Shown here: in pieces, positions 26,580 through 35,889 of the stretch
How positions within the stretch are numbered: the first letter of the stretch is position 1
Layout: each line of letters begins with the position of its first letter
From: an uncultured Chitinophaga sp.
GTDB lineage: Bacteria; Bacteroidota; Bacteroidia; Cytophagales; Cyclobacteriaceae
NCBI GenBank assembly: GCA_902168205.1
Contig: CABHOK010000008.1
Span: 124,001 to 188,000, forward strand
Direction: 5' to 3'
Length of the DNA stretch: 64,000 nucleotides
Position numbers and translations under genes: made by a program
Notes under the pieces: model-generated
Told to the model about the DNA's origin: nothing
The model's database searches: none
Seen by the model: only the letters and a program-made list of their open reading frames with translations

Positions 26580-28100
26580 TTATCTGAAAAGTTTTTCTAC
26601 TTCTTCGCGTGTAAGCTTAAGAGATGCCGCCAGGCGCTTGCCATAGTCCGCATCGGCCATGTAGAAATAGCCGACCATCTTTCTTACTACATCTTTATTT
26701 TGTACTTGTGCGAGATCGCCCGTGAGGTTCTTGATCAGGTTGGTCTTGTCTTTTTCAGAAAGACTTCTGTAAAACTCTCCTGCCTGTTTAAAGTCATTCG
26801 GCTTGCTGATCTTCTGCTGTACACTGGCCGTATTGGTAAATGTACTTTGTGAATATTTATACTGGCTGTCGTCCGGTAAATTGCTGCTCGTAACCGAAGG
26901 CTGATAATTTACATCCGAGTTCTTCTGACGGTTGCTATAGGCTCCATCCTGGTTGTTGGAGGTTACAGCTACTTTCGGAGCATTTACCGGTATCTGTTGA
27001 AAGTTCCCTCCTATACGGTGACGTTGCGTATCGAAATATGAAAAGAGACGACCTTGTAAAAGTTTATCTTCCGAAGGTTCTATACCCGGCACCAATGTCC
27101 CCGGAGCAAAAGCAGATTGCTCTACTTCGTCAAAGAAATTACCGGGCACGCGATTCAACGTCATCTTACCCACAAGTGTTAATTTAGCGACCTGCTCCGG
27201 CCATACTTTGGTAGGATCAAGCGGGTTGAAATCCAGCTTTTCAAATTCAGAAGCTTTCAACTGCTGAACATACAATTCCCACGAAGGATAATTTCCTTTT
27301 TTAATGTTTTCGTATAGGTCTACCGTTGCGTGCTGGAAATCCTGCGCCTGCACCTTGGCAGCTTCTTCCGCTGTAAGCGTGCGTACACCTTGCATACTCT
27401 TCCAGGTATATTTCACGTAGGTAACTTCGCCTTTCGCATTTACCCACTTGAATGCATGTACACCGGAGCCGTCCATCTCGCGATAGTTGGCTGGTATACC
27501 GAGATCAGAGTATACACGCGTCAGCATGTGGGTTCCTTCCGGTACATGCGAAAAGAAATCAAACACCCGGTTCGGGTCCTGTTTATTATAGATGGGTGAT
27601 GGCTTAAACGCATGCACCATATCCGGGAACTTCATGGCATCGCGAATAAAAAATACTGGCAGGTTATTGCCCACTAAGTCATAATTACCTTCATCGGTAT
27701 AGAACTTGGTAGCGAAGCCTCTGGGGTCGCGAAGTGTTTCCGGAGAACCATTACCATGTACTACCGTTGAGAAGCGTACAAATACCGGAGTCTTCTTTCC
27801 TTTCTCATTCAGAAAAGCAGCACGTGTTACGGTTGAAAAATTGTCGGCCGCAACGAACTCGCCATACGCGCCGGCACCGCGGGCATGTACAACGCGTTCA
27901 GGAATACGTTCACGATCAAATGCAGCAAGCTTTTCAATGAGATGAATATCTTCCAGCAGAACCTGACCATTTTGTCCAACAGTCTTGGAGTTTTGATTGT
28001 CACCAACCGGAGCACCGGTATTGGTTGTTAAATGTTGCTGGGCATTGACGCCTAGCGCCAGCAGTAAACCTCCTGTTACAAGGAGAATTCTTTTGTTCAT
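26580..28100 (-). CDS. katA: Exported monofunctional heme catalase
   Basis: A 506-aa small-subunit heme catalase decomposing hydrogen peroxide. Catalytic His72 in ERVVHARGAGAYG, Asn145 in YDLVGNNLPVFF and the heme-ligand Tyr in RLFSYFDTQRHR (near 355) are all present. The C-terminal region has a Gln/Asn/Ser-rich linker around 385-425. A signal peptide (RILLVTGGLLLALGVNAQ, residues 4-21) sends it to the periplasm, which is unusual for clade 3 catalases. It is the first gene of the run katA-hemA-hemH-ank, so heme supply and an ankyrin partner are encoded with it. I found no clear -7 box in the 150 bp upstream. Confidence 0.95.
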   Translation of the reverse strand: MNKRILLVTGGLLLALGVNAQQHLTTNTGAPVGDNQNSKTVGQNGQVLLEDIHLIEKLAAFDRERIPERVVHARGAGAYGEFVAADNFSTVTRAAFLNEKGKKTPVFVRFSTVVHGNGSPETLRDPRGFATKFYTDEGNYDLVGNNLPVFFIRDAMKFPDMVHAFKPSPIYNKQDPNRVFDFFSHVPEGTHMLTRVYSDLGIPANYREMDGSGVHAFKWVNAKGEVTYVKYTWKSMQGVRTLTAEEAAKVQAQDFQHATVDLYENIKKGNYPSWELYVQQLKASEFEKLDFNPLDPTKVWPEQVAKLTLVGKMTLNRVPGNFFDEVEQSAFAPGTLVPGIEPSEDKLLQGRLFSYFDTQRHRIGGNFQQIPVNAPKVAVTSNNQDGAYSNRQKNSDVNYQPSVTSSNLPDDSQYKYSQSTFTNTASVQQKISKPNDFKQAGEFYRSLSEKDKTNLIKNLTGDLAQVQNKDVVRKMVGYFYMADADYGKRLAASLKLTREEVEKLFR

Positions 28101-28769
28101 AAAATGACCGATTAAGGATTGTTTTTAAAATTATACCGCCTCAAAAGTGGACAATCTGCTGCCTATAGATCAAAGCGATTTTATTTATCGCACGATAGGC
28201 AATCTCTATGAAGAGGGGAAAACGTACCGCAAATGGTGAAATAACTGCGAGAAGGGAAAAGCTGCTGGCTTCAGGCCGCAAGTTTGATAGTGGTGAGTGC
28301 TCGTGATTACTGTTAATTATATAGCTGCGAGCTGCGAGAAAAAAATGCCTGCGCTAATTAGCTGAAGTATAACCTGTAGATAAACAACTAGCTAGAAGCT
28401 AACAGCTTTTAATTACTTTGCAGCGATATGAGGTTTCTTTTAGTTGCGTTCCTGGCTTAGGAAATACCGTTTACTTGGTGTTTGCTACTAAGAACATGTT
28501 CTAAAAATTAAGCTACCAGGCCAGTGGCCAGCTACCAGTTGATTATCTGTTGGCTATGATTTTGGCAAGGAGAAATGTTTCTAACGTTGAAGCTATATCT
28601 TAATTTTGCGGCTATATATTTAGTGACGTTCACAAGCAAGGCTTGCAGCCGGACGCCAATAGTCTGTGGCCTTTCCTCTCGCAGCTCAAAGCTCGCAGCT
28701 ATATATTTAGCAGCGGCCACCGCGTCTGAACGCCAATCAAGCTTGCAGCCAGAAACCTGTAGCCAGTAG
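28101..28769. repeat. Gene-free region with dispersed agct-rich repeats
   Basis: No credible gene in these 669 bp. From about 28255 on it is made of words such as tagctgcgagctgcgaga (near 28321), gctcgcagctatatatttag (near 28690), ggctatatatttagtgacg (near 28609) and cttgcagccagaaacctgtagccag (near 28743). Relatives of these words, in both orientations, fill the gaps at 43765-43968, 47812-47935 and 49038-49110. The block looks like several partly decayed copies of a short dispersed repeat. The left 100 bp must hold the katA promoter, which I could not pin down. Confidence 0.5.
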
Positions 28770-29123
28770 CTATTTCAGCGCTTCGCTATGCGTTTGAATG
28801 ATGTGCGTGATTTCGGCATGTGTAAAGCCAAGCTTCTCGCCTACCATGGTGATGAGTTCTATTTCGGCTGGAGCAAAGTCTCCGTCAACGAGGGCGAGTT
28901 CGATCATGTCTTCGAGTTGCTTTTCGCGCTCGAGGTTATTTTGAGGAATGAGAAAGCGATACTCATGGCCACGTTCCAGCATGAGGTTGAAACGGTCTAA
29001 AGGTATACCAAGTGTATAGGCTATCTTAAAGAGTGCAACGCGTTCAACTTCTTCAATTTTGCCATCGGCTGTAATCAGCGAAACGAGGTTTCTGAAGTGT
29101 TCAAGTTTGATATTGTCAATCAT
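28770..29123 (-). CDS. TerB-like (tellurite resistance TerB superfamily) protein
   Basis: The 117-aa protein is all helical with the repeated acidic motif of TerB-type folds: ITADGKIEEVERVALFKIA near residue 18 and ALVDGDFAPAEIELITMVGE near 78. I place the start at the ATG with complement 29121-29123; the in-frame extension to 29270 encodes a Cys/Arg-rich stretch that does not look coding. TerB-like domains bind metal or calcium and act in membrane-linked stress responses, but the role of this stand-alone protein is unknown. It lies 58 bp downstream of purT. Confidence 0.75.
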   Translation of the reverse strand: MIDNIKLEHFRNLVSLITADGKIEEVERVALFKIAYTLGIPLDRFNLMLERGHEYRFLIPQNNLEREKQLEDMIELALVDGDFAPAEIELITMVGEKLGFTHAEITHIIQTHSEALK

Positions 29124-29181
29124 GACAGGAGAGTAATGGTAAAGGTAACTAAAGATAAGAGAATTAATCCTCATTCTACAA

Positions 29182-30387
29182 CTACTGCAGGCTATAGCGG
29201 ATACTATTTGCCGCGCGATTCGCTTTCGCGCGAGCCTCTTCGATGGAGTTGGCCCGGGCCAGGCATACACCCATGCGTCTCTCGCCTTTCACTTCAGGTT
29301 TACCAAAAAGACGAAGCTGTGTATCGGGTTCCGCCAATGCACTTTCAAATCCGGAAAATGAAATGGAGGACGAATCGCCCCGTACTAAAATCACAGAAGA
29401 CGCTGATGGTCCGAGTTGGCGGATCACCGGAATCGGTAAACCTACTATAGCGCGGACATGCAACGCGAACTCCGACAGATCCTGAGAAATCATCGTGACC
29501 ATACCCGTGTCATGTGGCCGCGGAGAAACTTCACTGAAGTAAACTATATCTCCTTTTACAAAGAATTCCATACCAAATATACCGTAGCCGCCCAACGCGT
29601 TCACAACGCTGTGGGCTATACGCTGGGCCTCGGCTAAAGCCTTTTCGTTCATGGGATGTGGCTGCCACGACTCCTGGTAGTCGCCATGTTCCTGCCGGTG
29701 TCCGATCGGATCACAAAAAGACACGCCTTCGCGATGACGAATGGTAAGCAACGTGATCTCATAATCGAAATCAATAAATCCTTCTATGATCACTTGTCCA
29801 CTTCCACTGCGACTTCCCTCCTGTGCATAACGCCATGCATTCTCCACATCGGCTTCTGTCTTCACAACACTCTGTCCTTTTCCGGAAGAACTCATGATGG
29901 GTTTCACCACACACGGGTAGCCAATGGTTTGGATAGCCTGCTGAAACTCGGTATAGGTACCCGCAAATTTATAGGGCGATGTTCTTACGTTCAGTTTCTC
30001 GGCAGCGAGTGTACGGATGCCTTCGCGATTCATGGTAAGGCGTGCAGCAGTAGCTGTAGGAATCACCGTGAATCCTTCAGCCTCCAGTTCCACAAGTGTA
30101 GCCGTAGCAATCGCTTCTACTTCGGGAACAATATAGTGTGGCTTTTCTTTTTCAATAACACTGCGCAAAGCTGTGCCATCCAGCATGGGTATAGTATACG
30201 AACGATGTGCTACCTGCATGGCCGGGGCGTTGTCGTAACGATCGACTGCTATCACTTCCACACCATAGCGTTGAAACTCGATAACTACTTCTTTACCAAG
30301 CTCTCCCGAGCCAAGAAGCATAACTTTTACAGCAGACGATGTAAACGGTGTGCCGATAGTAACAGGCTTGGCAACTGGTGTGCTCAT
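29182..30387 (-). CDS. purT: Formate-dependent phosphoribosylglycinamide formyltransferase
   Basis: A 401-aa ATP-grasp enzyme of purine synthesis that makes formyl-GAR from GAR, formate and ATP. It has the PurT N-terminal nucleotide fold [20 protein letters not shown], the ATP-grasp core [15 protein letters not shown] near residue 156, and the catalytic-site stretches [21 protein letters not shown] near 274 (written here in part: [11 protein letters not shown]). Length equals the E. coli enzyme (392 aa). It seems monocistronic or cotranscribed with the TerB-like gene downstream. Confidence 0.95.
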   Translation of the reverse strand: MSTPVAKPVTIGTPFTSSAVKVMLLGSGELGKEVVIEFQRYGVEVIAVDRYDNAPAMQVAHRSYTIPMLDGTALRSVIEKEKPHYIVPEVEAIATATLVELEAEGFTVIPTATAARLTMNREGIRTLAAEKLNVRTSPYKFAGTYTEFQQAIQTIGYPCVVKPIMSSSGKGQSVVKTEADVENAWRYAQEGSRSGSGQVIIEGFIDFDYEITLLTIRHREGVSFCDPIGHRQEHGDYQESWQPHPMNEKALAEAQRIAHSVVNALGGYGIFGMEFFVKGDIVYFSEVSPRPHDTGMVTMISQDLSEFALHVRAIVGLPIPVIRQLGPSASSVILVRGDSSSISFSGFESALAEPDTQLRLFGKPEVKGERRMGVCLARANSIEEARAKANRAANSIRYSLQ

Positions 30388-30473
30388 GGACTTTGTTCAG
30401 GATTATATTAAAAGTCCACAATATAGATACAATGCCGCTATATCCCAATCCAACCGGTGCGACAGACAGTCAT

Positions 30474-30509
30474 AAAAAATGGACAGAGAACAATCCATTC
30501 TCTGTCCAT
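30474..30509 (-). terminator. Intrinsic terminator of the first chitinase gene
   Basis: A perfect 12-bp stem ATGGACAGAGAA (30479-30490) with its complement at 30498-30509 and a 7-nt loop is followed on the minus strand by ATTTTTTATG. It lies 15 bp after the chitinase stop codon. Confidence 0.75.
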
Positions 30510-30523
30510 CCGGGGGAGAAATG

Positions 30524-33292
30524 TTATTTAATCACATACTTCCGCGTCCACGATTTGTGGCTGCTATTTACATTCAACATATACATACCTTGTGGTAATA
30601 CCGGTACGTTTACTTTTACCGTTTTACTTTTTACATCCGGTGAAGTATATACTATTACATCTTTACCATGAATGTCTTTCAGTTTTACCGCTAAAGCTCC
30701 CGGGGCAGTTGCAAACTGTAACGTTATACCCTCATCACTACCGCTGGCAGCTGGATTAGGATATGCATGAAGCCCATCCGGCTCAGTCCATTCTTCCAGG
30801 GAAGTTTCCGCTATATACTCATTTGCTACACGTGCTCCGGAGCAACTGGCTTTCAATATCCATGCATCTGTCCAATAAGTACCGGTGCCGGGTGCGTAGG
30901 CCCATGCTGCACCGTTACACCAGCCTGTATACGGAAATGGTTTACATTCATATTGATTGCCGGCATTCTTCACAATGCTACCCGCTACATAGCCTCCGTT
31001 CTCAACATACTGCGGAATGGAAGCACAATTATCACCCCCTGTTGTTACAGTGATGTTTACGGTTGCTGATGTGCCAATAGCCCCACCGTTGTCTGTAGCC
31101 TTTGCTATGAGTGCATACGATCCGGCAGCAACGTTGGTCCAGGTATAGGAATACGGTGATGACGTATCTTCACCGAGCTTGGTTGTTCCCTGGTAAAATT
31201 CAACTTTGGTAATCGTACCATCGGAGTCAGACGCGTTGGCTGTGATGTTTACAGTGGCCGGTGCAGTGTATGATGCATTGGCAGCAGGCAATGTTATACT
31301 GGCGGATGGTGTTGCATTGGCCACGGTGATATTCACAGTTGCAGAAGTTCCTATAGCACCGGCATTATCGGTTGCCCGCGTTGTTAAACTATAACTACCG
31401 GCTGATACATTGTTCCAGGTATAGGCATACGGTGACGATGTATCTTCGCCCAGCTTCGTGGTTCCCTGGTAAAACTCGACCTTCGCTACGGTGCCATCAT
31501 TGTCTGTAGCGGTAGCCTGAATGGTAATGTTCGCTCCGGTGGTAAATGTAGCATTGTTCACCGGTGAAGTAATAGATGTTACGGGCGATGCATTTCCCAC
31601 GGTAATATTTACCGCTGCCGATGTTGTGGTTGCATTCTGGTTGTCGGTTGCTTTTGCCGTTAATATATAGCTACCGGCAGCAACACTGTTCCAGGTATAG
31701 CTATAGGGCGATGATATATCTTCACCGAGCTTGGTGCTGCCCTGGAAAAATTCTACCTTCGTTACAGAACCATTATCCGTAGCATTTGCCGTAATCGTAA
31801 TGTTCGTACCCGGTGAATAGGTAGCGTTGTTCGCAGGACTTGTAATACTTACCACCGGGGAAGGATTCACAACAGTACCGGCTGCATCGTTGATCGCTTT
31901 TAGTAAACTGCTGCTGCTGGTATAGGCAACATCCCCGGTAAGCTCCCAGATAATTACACCCTGGTGTCCAAAGCGCCTGGTATACTTTATTTTCTCTCCG
32001 GCACCTTTCGGTGTCTCATAGTATAATTTCTTGTTGTTGGCGTTGATATAGCCTCCGAGCTGGCGTGTGTCCAGCGGATCGTACGAGGTGGCGGCATTGG
32101 GAAACTCCTCTATAATCTCTTTCCATTTGGGAGCAACAAAACCGTTGCCGTTGTTAGGTTTGCGCGTAGCCAGGTCGTAGCCATAGAACGGAACACCGAT
32201 GCAAAGCTTGGCTTTCGCTACATTAAAACCTCCATCGTGATTCCAGGCCGCTGGTGCCATGCCCATCCAATACTCCAATGCATCTTCAGCGGAATATATA
32301 GGGCTGTCTGCTGATTGTCCCTGGTACGTTCCAAGCGGAACTTTATAGAGCGCAGCGTGTGGTCCTATAGGTGATGTATTCCACGAGCCGGTAAAGTCGT
32401 ATGTCATCAGACCAAGCCAGTCGAGGTGCTGTGCCAGTGCATCGTCATAATTATTGCCATAGTATGATGTGGCAAACACAGCAGCTGAGAGAAGTTTACC
32501 GGGCATTTTCTGACGAAGCTTCTGCGCGAGTTTTGTCAATCCTATAGCAGCAGGATGTGGCCCCTGATCCGGACCGCCCCACTTATCTCCGCGCACGCGA
32601 CCACCTTGTTCTGTTGTACCGGCTATCGCTGCATCCGGCCACCAGCATTCGAGGTCGAGATCAACACCATCTATACCTTTTGTGTTAACGTAGTTCGTAA
32701 TGAAATTTGCCATCTCCTCCAGCTTGGCATCGTTGTTATAGTATTGCGTGAGCAACCAGAGAAAAGCAAAGTCGGTAGCGCCTCCTATAGCAACGGACAC
32801 GGTTACACCTTTTGCATGGGCACGGTTTAACACACCATTGTCAAAAAGTATAGAATCCACTTTTCGATTGTGAAATTCGCCCCACGCTATCGATGCAAAG
32901 TTGGCGCTGTTATAGTTATTATTGTTCTGCTTAAACAGGTTGAAGGCTATATTGATGTGATTAACCGTTCCCGGATCGAATGTTGTAAAATTAAAATCAG
33001 GAACCCAGTAGGGTAAATATCCGATGATGCGTTGCGGACCGCTATAATCCGGACCGATACCACCATCACCACATTTACTTACCAGCACCCAATCACCATT
33101 GGTGCCGGGCTCGGCATTGGTATACCAGTTGGCGCGGTAATTTCCACTCTTGTGCGATACTTGTGTACCACCGGCATGACCACCGGTTGTACTCGGTGCC
33201 CAGGGTGTCCAACATGCCGGAAATGTATATTGAGCTGATGTACTGAAGGCAAGCAGTAAACAGCCCATGAAAATCAATAGTTTTAATTTCAT
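30524..33292 (-). CDS. T9SS-secreted GH18 chitinase with Ig-like repeats and two chitin-binding modules
   Basis: The 922-aa protein has: signal peptide (1-20); a CBM5/12-like module (about 23-77, CWTPWAPSTT); a GH18 catalytic barrel (80-470) with the acid motif GVDLDLECWW, where the terminal Glu is catalytic; three tandem bacterial Ig-like repeats of about 90 residues (480-745, each with KVEFFQGSTKLGED- or KVEFYQGTTKLGED-type words); a second CBM5/12-like module (755-815, WCNGAAWAYAPGTGTYW); and a type IX sorting domain (840-922, HAYPNPAASG ... YMLNVNSSHKSWTRKYVIK). It cleaves chitin outside the cell, anchored or released through T9SS. The second chitinase lies 84 bp upstream on the same strand. 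Confidence 0.93.
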   Translation of the reverse strand: MKLKLLIFMGCLLLAFSTSAQYTFPACWTPWAPSTTGGHAGGTQVSHKSGNYRANWYTNAEPGTNGDWVLVSKCGDGGIGPDYSGPQRIIGYLPYWVPDFNFTTFDPGTVNHINIAFNLFKQNNNNYNSANFASIAWGEFHNRKVDSILFDNGVLNRAHAKGVTVSVAIGGATDFAFLWLLTQYYNNDAKLEEMANFITNYVNTKGIDGVDLDLECWWPDAAIAGTTEQGGRVRGDKWGGPDQGPHPAAIGLTKLAQKLRQKMPGKLLSAAVFATSYYGNNYDDALAQHLDWLGLMTYDFTGSWNTSPIGPHAALYKVPLGTYQGQSADSPIYSAEDALEYWMGMAPAAWNHDGGFNVAKAKLCIGVPFYGYDLATRKPNNGNGFVAPKWKEIIEEFPNAATSYDPLDTRQLGGYINANNKKLYYETPKGAGEKIKYTRRFGHQGVIIWELTGDVAYTSSSSLLKAINDAAGTVVNPSPVVSITSPANNATYSPGTNITITANATDNGSVTKVEFFQGSTKLGEDISSPYSYTWNSVAAGSYILTAKATDNQNATTTSAAVNITVGNASPVTSITSPVNNATFTTGANITIQATATDNDGTVAKVEFYQGTTKLGEDTSSPYAYTWNNVSAGSYSLTTRATDNAGAIGTSATVNITVANATPSASITLPAANASYTAPATVNITANASDSDGTITKVEFYQGTTKLGEDTSSPYSYTWTNVAAGSYALIAKATDNGGAIGTSATVNITVTTGGDNCASIPQYVENGGYVAGSIVKNAGNQYECKPFPYTGWCNGAAWAYAPGTGTYWTDAWILKASCSGARVANEYIAETSLEEWTEPDGLHAYPNPAASGSDEGITLQFATAPGALAVKLKDIHGKDVIVYTSPDVKSKTVKVNVPVLPQGMYMLNVNSSHKSWTRKYVIK
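31043..31858 (-). repeat. Three tandem Ig-like domain repeats within the chitinase gene
   Basis: Three direct repeats of about 265-270 bp, each encoding a bacterial Ig-like domain starting near SPxNNATxxxG and containing TKLGEDxSSPYxYTW. Neighbouring copies share long identical stretches, so the array arose by tandem duplication and may vary in number between strains. The second chitinase carries one such domain (33880-34150). Confidence 0.85.
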
Positions 33293-33340
33293 GAATAGGA
33301 GTAATTATAGTCTCATGTTCAGGTATATATAGTATAGATA

Positions 33341-33366
33341 AGAAGAAGGGATTCCTCCCTCCTTCT
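33341..33366 (-). terminator. Imperfect hairpin between the two chitinase genes
   Basis: An 11-bp stem with one mismatch (AGAAGAAGGGA at 33341-33351 against 33356-33366) and a 4-nt loop lies 11 bp after the stop of the second chitinase. There is no T-run, so termination would be partial and some read-through into the downstream chitinase is possible. Confidence 0.35.
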
Positions 33367-33376
33367 CGTGTTCAGG

Positions 33377-35599
33377 TTATCGGACCAGGTATTTGCGTAT
33401 CCACGACTTATGGCTGCTTTGAATGCGAATCAGGTATAACCCTTTGGCAAGCGGTGGTACTTCTACTGTGAGCGAAGTATCTTTTACATCCTGGTAAGAT
33501 TTTGAAAGCACTTCGGTGCCATTGGTGTTTTGCAATTTTACATTTACAGCTCCTGGACTTTGCTCAAAGAGGAGTGTAATGGTTTTCGTGCGGCCGTTCT
33601 CAACGGGATTCGGATATAGCGTCACACCTTTTGCAGCTGTCTCAAATTCCGTTTCATCCAATGCAACACGCGCACTGCCCGAACAACTTCCTTTGAGTAT
33701 CCACGCATCCTGCCAGTATGTGCCAGTGCCGGGCGCATACGCCCACGCTGCACCATTGCACCAGCCTGAGTATGGATAGGGTTTACATTCATACTGACTA
33801 CCCTGGTTCTGCACAATACTTCCGGCTGCATAGCCGCCATTCTCAACATAGGATGGTATACCGGAGCAACTGCCGGATGATCCATTGATTGTAATGGACA
33901 CGTTAGATGTAGCAGTGGCACCCTGGTTGTCGGTAGCACGCGCGGTTAATATATAGCTTCCTGTGCCCGCATTGCTCCAGGTATAGCTATAGGGTGATGA
34001 AGTATCTTCACCAAGCTTGGTGCTGCCCTGAAAAAATTCCACTTTGGCAACCGAGCCATTATCCGAAGCATTGGCCTGTAGGGTTACCGTTGCGGGTGCT
34101 GTATACGTTGCTCCATTGGCCGGTGCTGTAAGGCTTACACTGGGTGGTGGATTGGTTGTAGAAGAACTAAAGACAACTTTGTTGAGATTGAAATCACCGG
34201 CATCCATGACGATGCGCAGTATCTTTTGTCCGGTAGTAAGCGAAGGTGTTGTGGCTGTTACGGTTTGCCACGTTTGCCATGCACCGGTATTCGGCACGGT
34301 AAGCGTACCGGATATATTGGCACCATCCAATTCGATGTGAAAAGTTTTACCGGCTGATGTAGACGCTACACGCACTTGTATAGTCTGGCTTCCGGCCGTT
34401 GTTACATTCACAGTATATTCCAGCCACTCACCTGCTTGTATCCAGCCTACATTCTGGCCGCCTCCTGTATCGGTAGTAGCTTCTATATCAACATTGTCAG
34501 AACGCAGTGCTCCACCCGAGTTGCCGGAAGAAAGATCATGATAAGCCACACCTTCACCACCGTTATCATAATGCTCGGCTTCAATTGTACCGGGTATATT
34601 TCGTACTGTGCCCCCATAAGGAGATTGTGTTGATGAGCCTGAACGTTCATCGACCACTTGTTTGATCGCAGATAACAACGAATTGCTTCCGGTAGCATCC
34701 TGCGATAACTCCCAGATCATAACGCCTCCTATATTCCGATCAAAGGCAAGGTTTGTTTTTTGTTTGATGGTATTGATACCGTTGTAATAATCTCCGTTAT
34801 ACGTGTCCAGGTTGGGATTCGCACCTTCGGATACGAGTTGCCGAAAAGACTTCCACGAAGGTCTTGCATAGAAGGGAACACCGAGCACAGTCTTTGAAGC
34901 AGGTAATCCGCGGCCCGCCCAATAGTCGAGTGATGATACTGCATAGCTATAGGGTGAATGATCGGCACCGCTGCCACCATCATATACCATGATGTTCAGG
35001 AAGTCTACAGCATTAAATACTGCGTTTTGTATACCACCGGCATAATATCCTTGTGCCGATACTGCGGCCGTCAGAAATTTACCCTGTGCATGGAGTGCAT
35101 TTCCCAGCTGCGTCATCAACGTGGTAAAGTTAACAGGGTCTTGTCCATCGATCGGGTATTCCCAGTCGAGGTCAACTCCGTCCAGTTGGTAGGTTTGGCA
35201 TAATGAAATTAAATTATTGACAAAGGCGGTTCGATAACTTGCGTTAGCGGCCATACTTTGAAAGTCTGTGTTGTTCAGATCACTCCAGCCTCCTACCGCT
35301 ATACCAACCTTAACACCATTCGCGTGTGCCAGCGATACTATACTCTGGAGTTTGGACGGATTGTCAATGGCGGTTAGCCCTCCCGTTGTAGTAGGCCGAA
35401 TGAACGCATAGTTGATGTGCGTTACTTTGTTATACTGTATGTCGGATGCCGTACCCGACCACGATGGCATATACCCGACAACTTTAAAATTCTGCGCCTG
35501 TAGCCGGAATGCCGGCAGCATGTACAGGCAGAGCAGTATAAACAGCAAGGCGCTGTTTCTGCAGGGTACCATGCGTACACGAATCGTAAAATGTTTCAT
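33377..35599 (-). CDS. T9SS-secreted GH18 chitinase with CBM6 and chitin-binding module
   Basis: The 740-aa protein has: signal peptide (about 1-35); GH18 barrel (36-325) with the complete acid motif LDGVDLDWEYPIDG; a CBM6-type module (330-480, GTIEAEHYDNGGEG ... GEWLEYTVNV); one Ig-like domain (485-575); a CBM5/12-like module (580-645) sharing about 50 of 61 residues with that of the downstream chitinase; and a T9SS sorting domain (655-740, TLYPNPVENG ... SSHKSWIRKYLVR). Upstream are a structured leader (35599-35667) and two direct repeats (35703-35737) that look like a binding site for the neighbouring LytTR regulator. Confidence 0.94.
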   Translation of the reverse strand: MKHFTIRVRMVPCRNSALLFILLCLYMLPAFRLQAQNFKVVGYMPSWSGTASDIQYNKVTHINYAFIRPTTTGGLTAIDNPSKLQSIVSLAHANGVKVGIAVGGWSDLNNTDFQSMAANASYRTAFVNNLISLCQTYQLDGVDLDWEYPIDGQDPVNFTTLMTQLGNALHAQGKFLTAAVSAQGYYAGGIQNAVFNAVDFLNIMVYDGGSGADHSPYSYAVSSLDYWAGRGLPASKTVLGVPFYARPSWKSFRQLVSEGANPNLDTYNGDYYNGINTIKQKTNLAFDRNIGGVMIWELSQDATGSNSLLSAIKQVVDERSGSSTQSPYGGTVRNIPGTIEAEHYDNGGEGVAYHDLSSGNSGGALRSDNVDIEATTDTGGGQNVGWIQAGEWLEYTVNVTTAGSQTIQVRVASTSAGKTFHIELDGANISGTLTVPNTGAWQTWQTVTATTPSLTTGQKILRIVMDAGDFNLNKVVFSSSTTNPPPSVSLTAPANGATYTAPATVTLQANASDNGSVAKVEFFQGSTKLGEDTSSPYSYTWSNAGTGSYILTARATDNQGATATSNVSITINGSSGSCSGIPSYVENGGYAAGSIVQNQGSQYECKPYPYSGWCNGAAWAYAPGTGTYWQDAWILKGSCSGSARVALDETEFETAAKGVTLYPNPVENGRTKTITLLFEQSPGAVNVKLQNTNGTEVLSKSYQDVKDTSLTVEVPPLAKGLYLIRIQSSHKSWIRKYLVR

Positions 35600-35667
35600 A
35601 GTGGAATTTGTTTAGGGTTAAAATGCACAACACACACGTTAATCGCAGCGCGTGTTGTGTTCCACTA
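35599..35667 (-). promoter_or_regulatory. Folded 5' leader over the chitinase start codon
   Basis: On the minus strand a continuous 16-nt segment, TAGTGGAACACAACAC (35667 to 35652), can pair first with GTGTTGTG (complement of 35626-35633) and then with TTCCACTA (complement of 35599-35606), leaving a 19-nt bulge. The second arm reaches the A of the start codon. The leader could therefore hide the ribosome entry site; this is inference from pairing only. Confidence 0.4.
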
Positions 35668-35702
35668 TAAATGTTGCTATTCAAAGAAGAGAATGGAAAC
35701 TT

Positions 35703-35737
35703 AGTTATTGAATGGTGGCAGTGAGTTATTGAATGGT
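35703..35737 (-). promoter_or_regulatory. Paired direct repeats resembling a LytTR binding site
   Basis: The 14-nt word AGTTATTGAATGGT occurs at 35703-35716 and again at 35724-35737, an exact repeat with a period of 21 bp. Read on the minus strand each copy contains ACCATTCAA, 7 of 9 matches to the LytTR-family site [TA][AC][CA]GTTN[AG][TG], and the 12-bp gap between the nine-mers is the classical LytTR spacing (two helical turns). It lies about 105-140 bp upstream of the chitinase start and 150 bp beyond the end of a LytTR regulator gene. Confidence 0.55.
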
Positions 35738-35889
35738 AACGATGATGCAACACTTAAATATGTACTGTAAAACTGTAAATTCAGAAGGAGCCAGATGCGT
35801 CCACCTGACTCCTGGTTGAGCGAAAGAAATAGTCTTCCACTAGCCAACTTTTGATGCTCGCTATATCTATATCCGGAATATATTCAGGT

